Below are positions 8,213 to 17,300 of a stretch of DNA of 64,000 bases, one piece after another. This DNA is from Streptomyces sulphureus DSM 40104 (GTDB lineage Bacteria > Actinomycetota > Actinomycetes > Streptomycetales > Streptomycetaceae): assembly GCF_000381025.1 (NCBI RefSeq), contig NZ_KB905816.1:1-64000 (forward strand), written 5' to 3'. Numbering within the stretch: the stretch's first letter is position 1; each line of letters begins with the position of its first letter. The notes beneath the pieces were generated by a model. That model searched no databases and was not told where the DNA came from. It saw nothing but the letters and a program-made list of their open reading frames with translations. Made by a program: the position numbers and the translations under genes.

Positions 8213-9070
8213 ATGGGCATGCCACAAGTGAAGCGGCGCAGCCGCACCCGTCCGTCGATCCGACTCCTCCTCGCGGCGCTGCTCGGCGCCGCCCTCGCCG
8301 GAGGTGTACAGGCCAGTCCGGCCGCGGCCGAGACCGCCGCGAGCGAAGACCCGCGTGCGCCGCGGGAGTTCGTCGCTCTCGCGGACGTGGCGCCGTCGAT
8401 CCTCCAGGAGATTCGGTACCCGACGCAGCACAACTTCGTCGGCGACCCCGTCGCCGGCTACCGGCAGCCGATGTGCGTCGTGACGCGGGACACCGCGAAG
8501 GCGCTGCGCTCGGCCCAGCACCAGTTCCTCCGCAAGGGCTACACGCTCAAGGTCTACGACTGCTACCGGCCGCAGCGCGCCGTCGACCACTTCGTGCGGT
8601 GGGCCGAGGACATCGAGGACGAGCGGATGAAGGACGAGTTCTACCCGCGGGTCGAGAAGGACCGCCTCTTCGAGGACGGGTACATCGCCGAAAAGTCGGG
8701 ACACAGCAGGGGCAGCACCGTCGACCTCACGCTCGTCCGGCTGCCGGCGGCGCCCACGCGCCCGTACGAGCCGGGCGAGGAGCTTGCGCCGTGCTTCGCC
8801 GAGAAGTCCGAGCGGTTCCCCGACAACTCGATCGACATGGGCACCGGGTTCGACTGCTTCGACACCCTCTCGCACACCGACAACCCCGAGGTCATCGGCG
8901 AGCAGCACGCCAACCGGATGCTGCTCAAGGGGACGATGGAGTCGGCCGGTTTCGCCAACCTGCCCGAGGAGTGGTGGCACTTCACGCTGGAGGACGAGAC
9001 GTTCCCCGAGACGTACTTCGACTTCCCCGTGGAGCGCGGAGCGCTCCACCCGCCGCACCACGTCGGCTAG
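8213..9070 (+). CDS. Secreted D-alanyl-D-alanine dipeptidase (VanX-like, M15D)
   Basis: Zinc peptidase that cleaves free D-Ala-D-Ala, recycling or trimming peptidoglycan precursors outside the membrane. 285 residues. The N-terminus is a signal peptide (basic KRRSRTR, hydrophobic LLLAALLGAALAG, cleavage near ASPAAA). Zinc ligands are H164 and D171 in SGHSRGSTVDLTL and H256 in EEWWHF, with catalytic E253. The transition-state arginine is in YDCYRPQRAV (R119). No Shine-Dalgarno precedes the ATG; a TAGTGA box lies just upstream, so translation may be leaderless from the ATG at 8219. It stands alone, converging on the conservon. Vancomycin resistance is not implied: vanH and vanA are absent and the protein is exported. 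Confidence 0.9.
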   Translation: MGMPQVKRRSRTRPSIRLLLAALLGAALAGGVQASPAAAETAASEDPRAPREFVALADVAPSILQEIRYPTQHNFVGDPVAGYRQPMCVVTRDTAKALRSAQHQFLRKGYTLKVYDCYRPQRAVDHFVRWAEDIEDERMKDEFYPRVEKDRLFEDGYIAEKSGHSRGSTVDLTLVRLPAAPTRPYEPGEELAPCFAEKSERFPDNSIDMGTGFDCFDTLSHTDNPEVIGEQHANRMLLKGTMESAGFANLPEEWWHFTLEDETFPETYFDFPVERGALHPPHHVG

Positions 9071-9076
9071 CGCGCC

Positions 9077-9152
9077 GCGGTGGCACGGGGCCCGTGCCAC
9101 CGCACGCTGCCGGGCGCGGCGATCGCCGGCCCCCGCACGGCAGTCGGGGGCC
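9077..9152. terminator. Two hairpins between convergent dipeptidase and conservon
   Basis: First hairpin: a near-perfect 27-bp palindrome, GCGGTGGCACGGG (9077-9089) with its complement 9091-9103. Second: GGCCCCCG (9128-9135) with CGGGGGCC (9145-9152). No T tracts. They lie between two genes that end facing each other and fit a bidirectional terminator. Confidence 0.7.
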
Positions 9153-9157
9153 GCCCG

Positions 9158-9778
9158 TCAGGTGGTCGCGGGCTCGCGGCGGGCCGCCGAGTGGGCGAGG
9201 GCGTGCTCGACGACGCCGACGAGGACGTCCCGCGCCGAGGCACGCGCGCGGGCATCGCAGAGGGTGAGCGGCACGTCCTCGTCGAGGTCGAGCGCCTCGC
9301 GCACGGTCTCGGCGGGGAACTCCTCCGCGCCGTCGAAGCAGTTGACAGCGACCGTGAAAGGGATGTGACGGCGCTCGAAGTAGTCGATGGCGGCGAAGGA
9401 GTCGGCGAGCCTGCGGGTGTCGGCGAGGACGACGGCGCCGAGTGCGCCCTGCGCCAACTCGTCCCAGAGGAACCAGAAGCGGTCCTGCCCCGGGGTGCCG
9501 AAGAGGTAGAGGACGAGTTCGTCCGAGATGGTGATCCGGCCGAAATCCATCGCGACGGTCGTCGTGGACTTCGCCTCCACGCCCGCGAGGTCGTCGACGG
9601 GACGGCCCGCCTCTGTGAGCGCCTCCTCGGTCCGAAGCGGCCGGATCTCGCTCACCGCGCCGACGAGCGTGGTCTTGCCGACGCCGAAGCCGCCGGCGAC
9701 GAGGATCTTCAGGGTCAGCGGTTCCGAGGCCCCGCGCCTCTTCCTCGCCTTCGCGCGCTCCGAGCGTCCGAACACCAT
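9158..9778 (-). CDS. cvnD: Conservon GTP/ATP-binding protein CvnD
   Basis: Small Ras-like GTPase of the conservon signalling module, 206 residues. P-loop in LVAGGFGVGKTTLVGAVSEI; switch II in LFGTPGQDRFWF; base-recognition region near VAVNCFD. The ATG at 9778 gives the family-typical start MVFGRSERAK followed by KRRGASEPLTLKILVAGG, with GGGGAG upstream. Conservons recruit CvnB, C and D to the CvnA membrane protein to form a heterotrimeric G-protein-like complex controlling development and antibiotics (known for cvn1 and cvn9 in S. coelicolor). Oddly, it is 211 bases downstream of cvnC, whereas the two usually overlap. Confidence 0.9.
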   Translation of the reverse strand: MVFGRSERAKARKRRGASEPLTLKILVAGGFGVGKTTLVGAVSEIRPLRTEEALTEAGRPVDDLAGVEAKSTTTVAMDFGRITISDELVLYLFGTPGQDRFWFLWDELAQGALGAVVLADTRRLADSFAAIDYFERRHIPFTVAVNCFDGAEEFPAETVREALDLDEDVPLTLCDARARASARDVLVGVVEHALAHSAARREPATT

Positions 9779-9989
9779 GCGGGTCCAACTCCCCTTCGCC
9801 GGCCGTGACTTCGTCGTGCCCCACGAGAACCGGAGCCGGCCGGCGGTGCGTGGGCCCTGTGAGCGCCGTGCACAGCGCTGCCGCTTCCCGCGGGCCGACG
9901 CCACCGGCTGCCCGAGGGAACCGCATCCGCGGGCCGCGCGTCAACTCCGGTCGGTCGCACGGAAGTGGACGGAATGTCACACCAAGGCA
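9779..9989 (-). other. Untypical 211-base gap inside the conservon
   Basis: No plausible gene. The reverse strand offers an in-frame extension of cvnD, but it is arginine/proline-rich and without family similarity. No clear promoter found. It may hold a cvnD-specific promoter or a small RNA, or simply be an insertion. Confidence 0.4.
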
Positions 9990-10448
9990 TCACAGCGCCT
10001 TCAGGCCGCTGATCACCTCGCGCAGGATGCTCTCGTCGGGCAGCTCGGCCGGCGGCACGGGCCGGCTCACCCGCACGAGGCAGCGATCGACGAGGTCGCC
10101 GATGAGCACCCGGACGACCCCGAGCGGCAGGTCGAGCGCCGCGGAGAGTTCGGCGACGCTCAGCGGCTCCCTGCGGCAGCGCGTGACGATCTCGACGTGC
10201 TCGGGGGCGAGGGTACGGTCGGCGTGGACGTCGGAGTCCTCCGTGCTTTCGGCGCCGGTGTGCGCCTCCTCGGGCGCCTCGGCTACGCCGGGGTCCCGCA
10301 GGCCCGTCCCGCTGCCCGGGCGATCGGCGATCACCAGCGCGATGAGGTCGAGCTTCGCCTCCTCGGTGCTGCTGCGGGTGCGGCCGCGCGTCATCGCGTA
10401 CGGCCGCACCACCGGTCCAGCAGCGTCGTCGAACCACCGGTCCGTCAT
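9990..10448 (-). CDS. cvnC: Conservon DUF742 protein CvnC
   Basis: 152-residue DUF742 protein. The N-terminus is the family signature WFDDAAGPVVRPYAMTRGRT. The C-terminal half is a winged-helix-like block (EIVTRCRREPLSVAELSAAL then DLPLGVVRVLIGDLV) ending in SILREVISGLKAL. It works with CvnB and CvnD at the CvnA receptor. The ATG is at 10448, 44 bases after the cvnB stop. An acidic insert of about 40 residues (about 50-90, with EAPEEAHTGAESTEDSD) separates the two conserved parts. Confidence 0.9.
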   Translation of the reverse strand: MTDRWFDDAAGPVVRPYAMTRGRTRSSTEEAKLDLIALVIADRPGSGTGLRDPGVAEAPEEAHTGAESTEDSDVHADRTLAPEHVEIVTRCRREPLSVAELSAALDLPLGVVRVLIGDLVDRCLVRVSRPVPPAELPDESILREVISGLKAL

Positions 10449-10492
10449 GGCTCGTCCTGTCGTAAGTCGGTCGTCTCGATCGCCTGCCCGCC

Positions 10493-10939
10493 TCAGCCCG
10501 CGTCCGACGAGCCGTCGCCCGTGCCGGCGCGCGCCGCCGTGCCCAGGTGCACGCCGACGCGCTTCACCAGGAGGGTCATCTCGTAGGCGATCTGGCCGAC
10601 GTCGGAGTCGACGTCGGAGAGGACGGCGAGGCAACTGCCGTCGCCCGCCGCCGTGACGAAGAGGAACGCTTCCTCCAACTCGACGACGGTCTGCCGGACA
10701 CCGCCCGCCTCGAAGTGGCGGCCCACGCCCTTGGCGAGGCTGTGGAAGCCCGAGGCCACGGCGGAGAGGTGCTCCGCGTCCTCCCGGGTCAGCCCCTCCG
10801 AGGTGCCTCGGGGCAGACCGTCACCCGAGAGCACGAGCGCCTTGCGGATGCTGCCGACGCGTCCGACCAACTCGTCGAGGAGCCAGTTGAGTTCGCCGCT
10901 GCCCGCGGCGGTGTGCGTATCGGCTCTCGATGCAGTCAT
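10493..10939 (-). CDS. cvnB: Conservon roadblock/LC7 protein CvnB
   Basis: 148-residue roadblock/LC7 domain protein, the kind that regulates small GTPases; it is expected to act on CvnD. Family features: ELNWLLDELVGRVGSIRKAL, ALVLSGDGL, then LSAVASGFHSLAKGVG and AGDGSCLAVLSD. The ATG overlaps the cvnA stop by four bases (ATGA, 10936-10939), showing translational coupling. Confidence 0.92.
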   Translation of the reverse strand: MTASRADTHTAAGSGELNWLLDELVGRVGSIRKALVLSGDGLPRGTSEGLTREDAEHLSAVASGFHSLAKGVGRHFEAGGVRQTVVELEEAFLFVTAAGDGSCLAVLSDVDSDVGQIAYEMTLLVKRVGVHLGTAARAGTGDGSSDAG

Positions 10940-13641
10940 CGACCGTCCCCCTTCGTTCCTGGTGTTCCTTCCCCGGTGCCGTCCGATGACGGCTCGGGGG
11001 CCTGCGCACGGCCGCGCTGCCAGCCGCGCTGGAGCGCGGCCATCCGGCTGCGCACCTCCTCTGCGTCGCGGTCGTCGACGGACTGCGCCGGGCTCTCGTC
11101 CGGCTCGGGCGTCGGCTCCCGCTTCAACTGCGGTGCGAGGTTCGCCTGTCGGACCCTACGCGGTAGGCCGCCCGGCCCGGCGGCCGTCCCCCCGCGCGGT
11201 CCGGGGACGCGTTCTTCCCGGGGCGCTGTCGGCCCCGGCTCGGCCGGACGTGCCTGCGCGCTCCTCTCGGGGCTGCGTGCCCCGTCGGCCCCCTCTTCCG
11301 TCCGCGACGGCCGGGTGCGGCCCGCCTCGTCCACGGGGCGGCCGTGGTCGGCGACGAGGACGGGCGCGCTCTTGCGGCGGCGCGGGAGCGGGGCCTTGCC
11401 GTCGCCGGTCTCCTCCTGCGCCGCGCCTGCGGCGGGCGGGGACGCGGACGGGCCCGTCCGGACCGGGCGCGACGGCTCGCCCCCGCCGTCGCGCGGGGAC
11501 TCGTCGTGGGCCTGCTGGTGCTGCTCGCCCGCGGGGACCGCCTCGCGGCGCGGAGTCGGGTCGCCGCGGTGGCGAAAGAGTCGGCCGCCGCTGTCCGGGT
11601 CGTCCAACTCGTCCAAACGCGCCTCCAGTTCGACGGGCCCGTCGAGGACCTCGCGCGCCGCTCCCGCCTCCAGCAGGCCGGCGGCGGGGCCTCCGCGGGG
11701 TGCGTCCTCACGCTCCAGCGAGGCGCGGTGCTCGTCCTGGTGACCGGGGGTCTCGGTGAGGATGGCGCCGGGGATGAGGATGACGGCGGTCGTCCCCCCG
11801 TACGGCGAGTGCTGGAGGGAGACGCGGACGCCCTGGCGCTGGGCAAGACGCGAGACGACGAAGAGGCCGAGCCTGTCGGTGTCCGAGAGCTCGAACTCCG
11901 GTGTCTCCGCGAGCCGGAGGTTCGCGTCGAGGAGCGCCTCCTGCGTCATCCCGAGTCCGCGGTCGTGGACTTCCAGCGTGAAGCCGTTGGCGACGCGTTC
12001 GCCGAGGACCTGCACCGCCGTGTGCGGTGGGGAGAAGACAGTGGCGTTCTCCAGCATCTCCGCGATGAGGTGGGTCAGGTCGGCCACCGCACTGCCGTCG
12101 ACGGCGAGCTTCGGCAGCCGCCGCACCTCGATGCGCTCGTAGTCCTCCACCTCGGCGACGGCCGCGCGGACGACGTCCATGAGCTGGATCGGCTTCCGCC
12201 ACTGTCGGGAGGGCGCGGCGCCCGAGAGGATCACGAGGCCCTCGGCGTGCCGTCGCATGCGGGTGGTGAGGTGGTCGAGCTTGAAGAGGTCGGCGAGCTC
12301 GTCGGTGTCCTCGGTGCGGCGCTCCATGGTGTCGAGGAGCGTCAACTGGCGGTGGAGGAGCACCTGGTTGCGGCGGGCGAGGTTGACGAAGACCTCGGAG
12401 ACGCCGCGGCGCATGTCGGACTGTTTCACCGCGGCCTCGACGGCCGCGCGCTGGAGGGTGTTGAGCGCCTGGCCCACCTGGCCCATCTCGTCAGGCGGGT
12501 ACTGGAGGCGCGGCGCCTCCGTCTCGACGTCGACCTGCTCGCCGGCTCCGAGCCTGCGCATCACGCTCGGCAGGCGCACACCGGCCGACTCGTTCGCCTC
12601 CTTGCGCAGGGCGCCGAGGTCCCGCACGAGGGTGCGGCCGACGCGGAAGGAGACGATCAGCGACGCCAGCAGCGCGACGAGGCCGAGCAACACGGCGCCA
12701 CCCGCCCGCAGCAGGACCTTCGTCGCCTCGGGTGCCACCCGGTCCTCGTACCGCTCGTCCGCCTCCTTGCCCATCCGCGCGAGGTCGTCGAGGACGGTGC
12801 CGGCCGCCGACTCCCAGCGCTGGGGGGTGACGGAGCCGGCCGCGGCGCGGGGTCCCGCGGCGATGATGGCGTCCTCGTAGCTGCGGAGGGTGCGGCCGTC
12901 GGTGCCGTTCCAGTAGTTCTCGAAGGTCTGGCGCTGGTCGGCGGGGAGCGGCTGGAGGTTGGTCCGGTAGGTGGCGTCCCGCTCGGCGACGCGGTCGGAG
13001 AAGGCGCGCTGGTCGCCGCGGGTCATCTGCCCGGCGGTGAGGGCGGCGGCCATCAGCGCGTCCTCGCGGGAGAGGTACTCACGGGCCTGGGTGAGGCCGA
13101 CGAGGGCGCGGCCCTGCTTCTCCAGTGCCGGGTCGTTGAGGGCGTTGAGCGTCGCGAGGAAGGAATAGCCGGGATCGACGATCTCGTTGTACGCCTGGAA
13201 CGCGCCGCCGCGGGTGATGGTGTTGTCCTCCACGCTGCTGCGGAGCTTCTCCAATCCGGCGAGCGCACCGAGGAGTTCGTCGAGCCGGGCCTTCGACTCG
13301 GCGCCGAGGTCGGAGCGGAGGTCGCCGTTCGTGGCGTGGGTGCGGAACGAGGAGACCTGGCGGTCGGTCCTGCTCTGCTCCCTGTGGAGCCGGGTGAGGG
13401 ACTCTGAGCGTCGGGGGTCTGCCAAGTAGACGAGCACCTGGCGGCGTTCGCGCTGGACGGCCTCGGCGGTGTCGGCTGCGGGGTAGCCGACCTTCTCCGC
13501 GACGTCGGCAACCCGCAGGAGCTGGCGTGCGTCCTGAGCGGTGAGGTAGGAGGCGAACCCCCAGATGGCGACGAGGGAAACCAGCGGTACCAGCAACAGC
13601 ACCACGATCTTCCGGCGGATCGACTTCCCGCGAAAGCGCAT
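10936..13641 (-). CDS. cvnA: Conservon sensor histidine kinase-like protein CvnA
   Basis: 901-residue membrane receptor of the conservon. TM1 (KIVVLLLVPLVSLVAIWGF, about 11-30) and TM2 (AGGAVLLGLVALLASLIVSF, about 312-331) flank an extracellular helical nitrate/nitrite-sensor (NIT)-like domain. HAMP and dimerisation helices follow, then a GHKL ATPase with N box LIAEMLENATVFSPPHTAV and G boxes DRGLGM and DTDRLGLFVVSRLA. After about residue 640 the tail is long, charged and proline-rich, probably disordered and a docking site for CvnBCD. The region before the ATPase (RRNQVLLHRQLTLLDTMERR) is the Streptomyces-type dimerisation element without a standard H box, so kinase activity is uncertain. 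First gene of the cvnABCD operon. Confidence 0.92.
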   Translation of the reverse strand: MRFRGKSIRRKIVVLLLVPLVSLVAIWGFASYLTAQDARQLLRVADVAEKVGYPAADTAEAVQRERRQVLVYLADPRRSESLTRLHREQSRTDRQVSSFRTHATNGDLRSDLGAESKARLDELLGALAGLEKLRSSVEDNTITRGGAFQAYNEIVDPGYSFLATLNALNDPALEKQGRALVGLTQAREYLSREDALMAAALTAGQMTRGDQRAFSDRVAERDATYRTNLQPLPADQRQTFENYWNGTDGRTLRSYEDAIIAAGPRAAAGSVTPQRWESAAGTVLDDLARMGKEADERYEDRVAPEATKVLLRAGGAVLLGLVALLASLIVSFRVGRTLVRDLGALRKEANESAGVRLPSVMRRLGAGEQVDVETEAPRLQYPPDEMGQVGQALNTLQRAAVEAAVKQSDMRRGVSEVFVNLARRNQVLLHRQLTLLDTMERRTEDTDELADLFKLDHLTTRMRRHAEGLVILSGAAPSRQWRKPIQLMDVVRAAVAEVEDYERIEVRRLPKLAVDGSAVADLTHLIAEMLENATVFSPPHTAVQVLGERVANGFTLEVHDRGLGMTQEALLDANLRLAETPEFELSDTDRLGLFVVSRLAQRQGVRVSLQHSPYGGTTAVILIPGAILTETPGHQDEHRASLEREDAPRGGPAAGLLEAGAAREVLDGPVELEARLDELDDPDSGGRLFRHRGDPTPRREAVPAGEQHQQAHDESPRDGGGEPSRPVRTGPSASPPAAGAAQEETGDGKAPLPRRRKSAPVLVADHGRPVDEAGRTRPSRTEEGADGARSPERSAQARPAEPGPTAPREERVPGPRGGTAAGPGGLPRRVRQANLAPQLKREPTPEPDESPAQSVDDRDAEEVRSRMAALQRGWQRGRAQAPEPSSDGTGEGTPGTKGDGR

Positions 13642-13881
13642 GGCCTCCCCTACGTCAGCCCCAGCGCGAGGGGGACTCTACCGACAGCAAGCGCCGTGAG
13701 CCTACTACTGCAACGTGGGCAACTCGAAGAGATGTATGAGGGTTGGAACAGAGCATGCACTGCGCGGTTGCGGACGTCACCCCCGCGCGCTCTGCCGGAG
13801 CGCGGCAATTGTGGCACAGGACGTGCTCATGGAAACGTGGACGACAAGCCCGGGGGAACGAAGGGGAGTTGGTGATCCCGG

Positions 13882-14295
13882 ATGTACAACAAGCCGCGGC
13901 TGCCCGACCCGGTCCGTACCGCCGGCGTGCGGGCCGTCGTCATCGTCGCGCTGACGCTCGTCCTCGTGATGGTCGCCGTGCTCTGCTCGCTCGCCGAAGT
14001 GTGGCTCGCCTTCCCGATGGTGCTCGCCTCGGTGGGCGGCACCGTCGTCGCCACGTGGGGAGTGCTCGACGTCTGGGTGACGCGCCAGGTGTGGGTGCAG
14101 CGCAACGGTGTCGTGTCGGAACCGAGCAGCGTCGCGCGCGATCGGGCGTGGGCACAGGGGCGGCCGCCCGAGCAGCGGTCAGGGGCGGCTTCCGAAGCGT
14201 CCGCGCGTGGGCGCAGGCGGCACCGCGAGGAGATCGTGGAGCCGATCCACCTGCCGGGGCGCGAGCCCGAACAGCGGACGCCGCTGCGTACCTGA
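13882..14295 (+). CDS. Small two-TM membrane protein, unknown function
   Basis: 137 residues. Two hydrophobic segments (about 18-42, VVIVALTLVLVMVAVLCSLAEVW broken by few polar residues, and about 44-68) are followed by a hydrophilic tail of about 65 residues with REEIVEPIHLPGREPEQ. The ATG at 13882 follows AGGGGAG. Hypothetical; it has the look of a conserved actinomycete protein. It is divergent from cvnA (240 bases between starts) and converges on the SMC-like gene. Confidence 0.7.
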   Translation: MYNKPRLPDPVRTAGVRAVVIVALTLVLVMVAVLCSLAEVWLAFPMVLASVGGTVVATWGVLDVWVTRQVWVQRNGVVSEPSSVARDRAWAQGRPPEQRSGAASEASARGRRRHREEIVEPIHLPGREPEQRTPLRT

Positions 14296-14297
14296 GG

Positions 14298-14333
14298 TCG
14301 CCGGGGCGCGGCCCGCGCCACGCGCCCCGGCGA
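14298..14333. terminator. Hairpin between convergent membrane protein and SMC-like gene
   Basis: Perfect 13-bp arms TCGCCGGGGCGCG (14298-14310) and complement (14321-14333), 10-base loop. It starts right after the stop at 14295 and ends just before the SMC-like stop at 14338, so it can terminate both. Confidence 0.75.
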
Positions 14334-14337
14334 TGCC

Positions 14338-17300
14338 TCAACCCGCGGGTTCCTCCTCGGGCTTGACGTACATGCGCGTCGCCGTGATCTCGCCGTGCAC
14401 CACCTCGCCGCTGGGGTCCTGCTGCGGGAGTCCGGGGCGCAGGTGCTCCTCGACGCTGATGTACTTCAGCCCCGCGCGCAGGTCCGCGTCGTTGCGCATG
14501 CGGACCACGAGGGGGAACTCGGCGAGGGCCGTGGTGTCGAAGAGTCCCGTGGTGTAGAGGAGTTGGACGCCGAGCGCGTCGGCGACGGCGCGTTGCAGCT
14601 CCAGCAGGTACGTGGCGTTGGCGCGGCCGATGGGGTTGTCGAGGAAGAGCGGGCCGGCGTGCCTGCGGCTGTCGTGGCCGCGGTCGTTGCTGCGGAGCGC
14701 CGCCATCGTGCAGTACAGCGCGATCGCCGCCGTGAGGAGCTGGCCGCCGGAGAAGACGTCTCCCATCTGCCCGACGGGGACCCGCTCCGCACGCAGCACC
14801 GCGTCCGGCTTGAGGATCTCCACGGAGACCCCGCGCGGCTGGAGCGCGGCGTGCACCGCGCGCAGCAGCAGCGACATGCCGTCCCTGCGCAGGTCCGAAC
14901 TGCGGCGCAGGGACTGGCGGGTGGCCTCGTCGATCACCTCTCCCAGGCGCTCGGTGAGCGTCGCCTGGTCGAGGTCGTCGAAGCGGATGCGGAGGAACTC
15001 CTGACCCGACCACTCCCCCAGCCCCTCGGGAAGGCGGGAGAGCCGCTGGGCCGAACGGAGCGTCGTCAGCGCCGACTCGACGAGCCCGCGGAGCCGGTCG
15101 ACGATGCTGTCGCGGTTGCGTTCCAGTTGCTCCAGCTCGTCGCTGAGCACCCGCAGCCGGGGCGCGAACGCCTCCGCCCAGGACGCCGCGTGCTCCGGCA
15201 GCGAGGCGGCCGGGAGTTCGCGGATCTGCTGCCGTGCCGGGGTGTGGACCTGCTCGAAGCGGCTGGAGTTGGCGTGCCGCACCAGGATGTCGCTCGCTTC
15301 GCGGACCGCCTGCTCGGCGGTGGAGAGGTCGGCGGCGCAACCGCGCAGCGCGCGGCGGAGCTCGGCGGCCGCGTGCCGGGCCTCGGCGAGCGAGCCGTCG
15401 TAGGGCTCGGGCCGCTCGTCCCCGTCGGGGTGGTGGCTCGCCTGGGGGTCGCGGAGGAGGTCGCGGAGGGTGCCGGCCGCCTCTTCGAAGCCCGAGGCCG
15501 CCTCCTCGGCCGCGACCCGGGTGCGGACGAGGTCCTGGAGCGCGGCCCGCGCCTCCTCCAACTCGGTGCCGCGCGCCGCGAGTTCCGTGTTGGCCGTGCG
15601 CAGCAGGGACTGCGCCTCCGCCGCGTCCTGCGGGACGTGCTCCTCGTCGAGCTCCGTGTGGTGTTCGCCGTCCTCCGGGGCGAGCCGCTCCGCCTCGCCC
15701 CGCAGCCTGCCGAGCTCCTCGCTCGCTCTGGAGGCCCTGGCCTCCAGGGTCTGGACGAGCTCCTCCGCGCGGGCGGCGGCCGCCTGGCGCGAGGGGGCGT
15801 CCGCGGCCTCGGTGCCTTCGAGTAGCTGCTCGGCCTTGGTGCGGACCTTGTTGGTGAGGCGGTCGAGGGAGGTGCGCGCCGCGGACTCGTCGCCCTCGGC
15901 GCGGGCCTGCTCGGCGCGGAGATCGGCGCCGACACCGACCTTCTCGTAGAGCTGCGAAGCGGAGCGGTACGCCTCGCGGAGCGAGGGGAGCGACGCGGCA
16001 GGCGGCTCCGCCTCCGTCCCGGTGTCCTCGGGCGCCCCCGCGATCTCGGCCCGCTCGCTGCGCAGGGCACGGGCCGTGCGGCGGGCGTCGTCGGAGGAGC
16101 GTTGGGCCGCGCGGCGCTGCTCGTCGGCCTCGCGGGCGCGGTCGACGCACGCGGCGGCGCGCTCCTCGCCCGCCGCAGCCTCCTCGGCGAGTTCGCGCAA
16201 CCGCTCCTGCCAGGACGGGCGTTCGCGCAGCCGGGAGACGAGGCCGCCGAGCGCGTCGGCGCCGCGGCGCGCCCGTTGGGCCTCCTCCTGCCTGCGGTCG
16301 CGCACCTCGGTCGCCTCGGCGGCGGCTGCGTCGGCCTCCTCGCGCGCCGTGCGCGCCTGCACCAGTCGGCGCTGCGCCTCCGCCGCGGCCGACTGCGACT
16401 CCTCGGCTGCACGAGCGAGTTCGCCGAGGCGGCCCGCGGGGCAGCCGGTGCGCCAGGAGGTGAGCCGCGCCGCCAGGGCGCGGTCGGCGGTGAGGCGGGC
16501 GGCGAGGGTGCGGATCTCGTCGTCGCGGGCCGAGGCGCGCTCGCGGAGTCGGCCGCGTTCGTCGTCCGCGGCGTGCTCGTCGTGCATCGCGGGGTTCGGC
16601 GGGACGAGGAAGACGTCTGCCGCTTCGGCGGCGGGGCCCGGTGCGAGGAGCGCCGCCGAGGTACCGACGGCGACCGCGGAGCGCGGCAGCAGCGCCGCCC
16701 GGTCGAGAACCTCGCGCGCCCGCGCGTGACTTGCGGGGTCGGTGAGGACGACGCCGTCGACCAGCTCGGGGTGGGCGGCGAGGACCCGGTCGTGCTCGGC
16801 CGGGTCGACCGACTGCGCGAGGTAGCGCCAGCCGGGCAGGGCGGGGACGCCGTGCTCGCCGAGGAACTCGACGGTGGCGAGGACGTCGGGGCCCGGAGGC
16901 AGCAGGCCGCCCTCGCCGAGGGCGCCGAGCATCCGCGAGTCCTCCGCCGCGGCCGTGCGCAGCTCGAAGAGGCGGCGTTCGGCGGCGGCGACGCCCTCGT
17001 CGAGCAGCTCGATGAGGTGCTCCGCGCTGCCGTCCAACTCCTCGGCGCCGAGCGGCGTTCCGCGCTCCGTGCCGAGGAGCTCGCCGAGGCGTTCCTCGGC
17101 ACCGAGCGCCTCGGCCGCCGCGTACTCGGCGTCCCGCGCCCTGCGGTCCGCTTCGGCTGCGTCGGCGGCGCGGGCGGCGGCGAGTTCGTCGCGGGCGTGT
17201 GCGGAGGCCGCCTCGCCCGCCCGCTCGCCCGCGGCGGCTGCCGACTGCCGCGCGGTGTCGAGCGCGGCGGCGGTGCGCTGCGCGGCGTCGCCCGCGGCGA

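Noticed and set aside
8213..9070. Vancomycin-resistance vanX
   Set aside because: Export signal and absence of vanR/S/H/A; wall-recycling dipeptidase is more likely.
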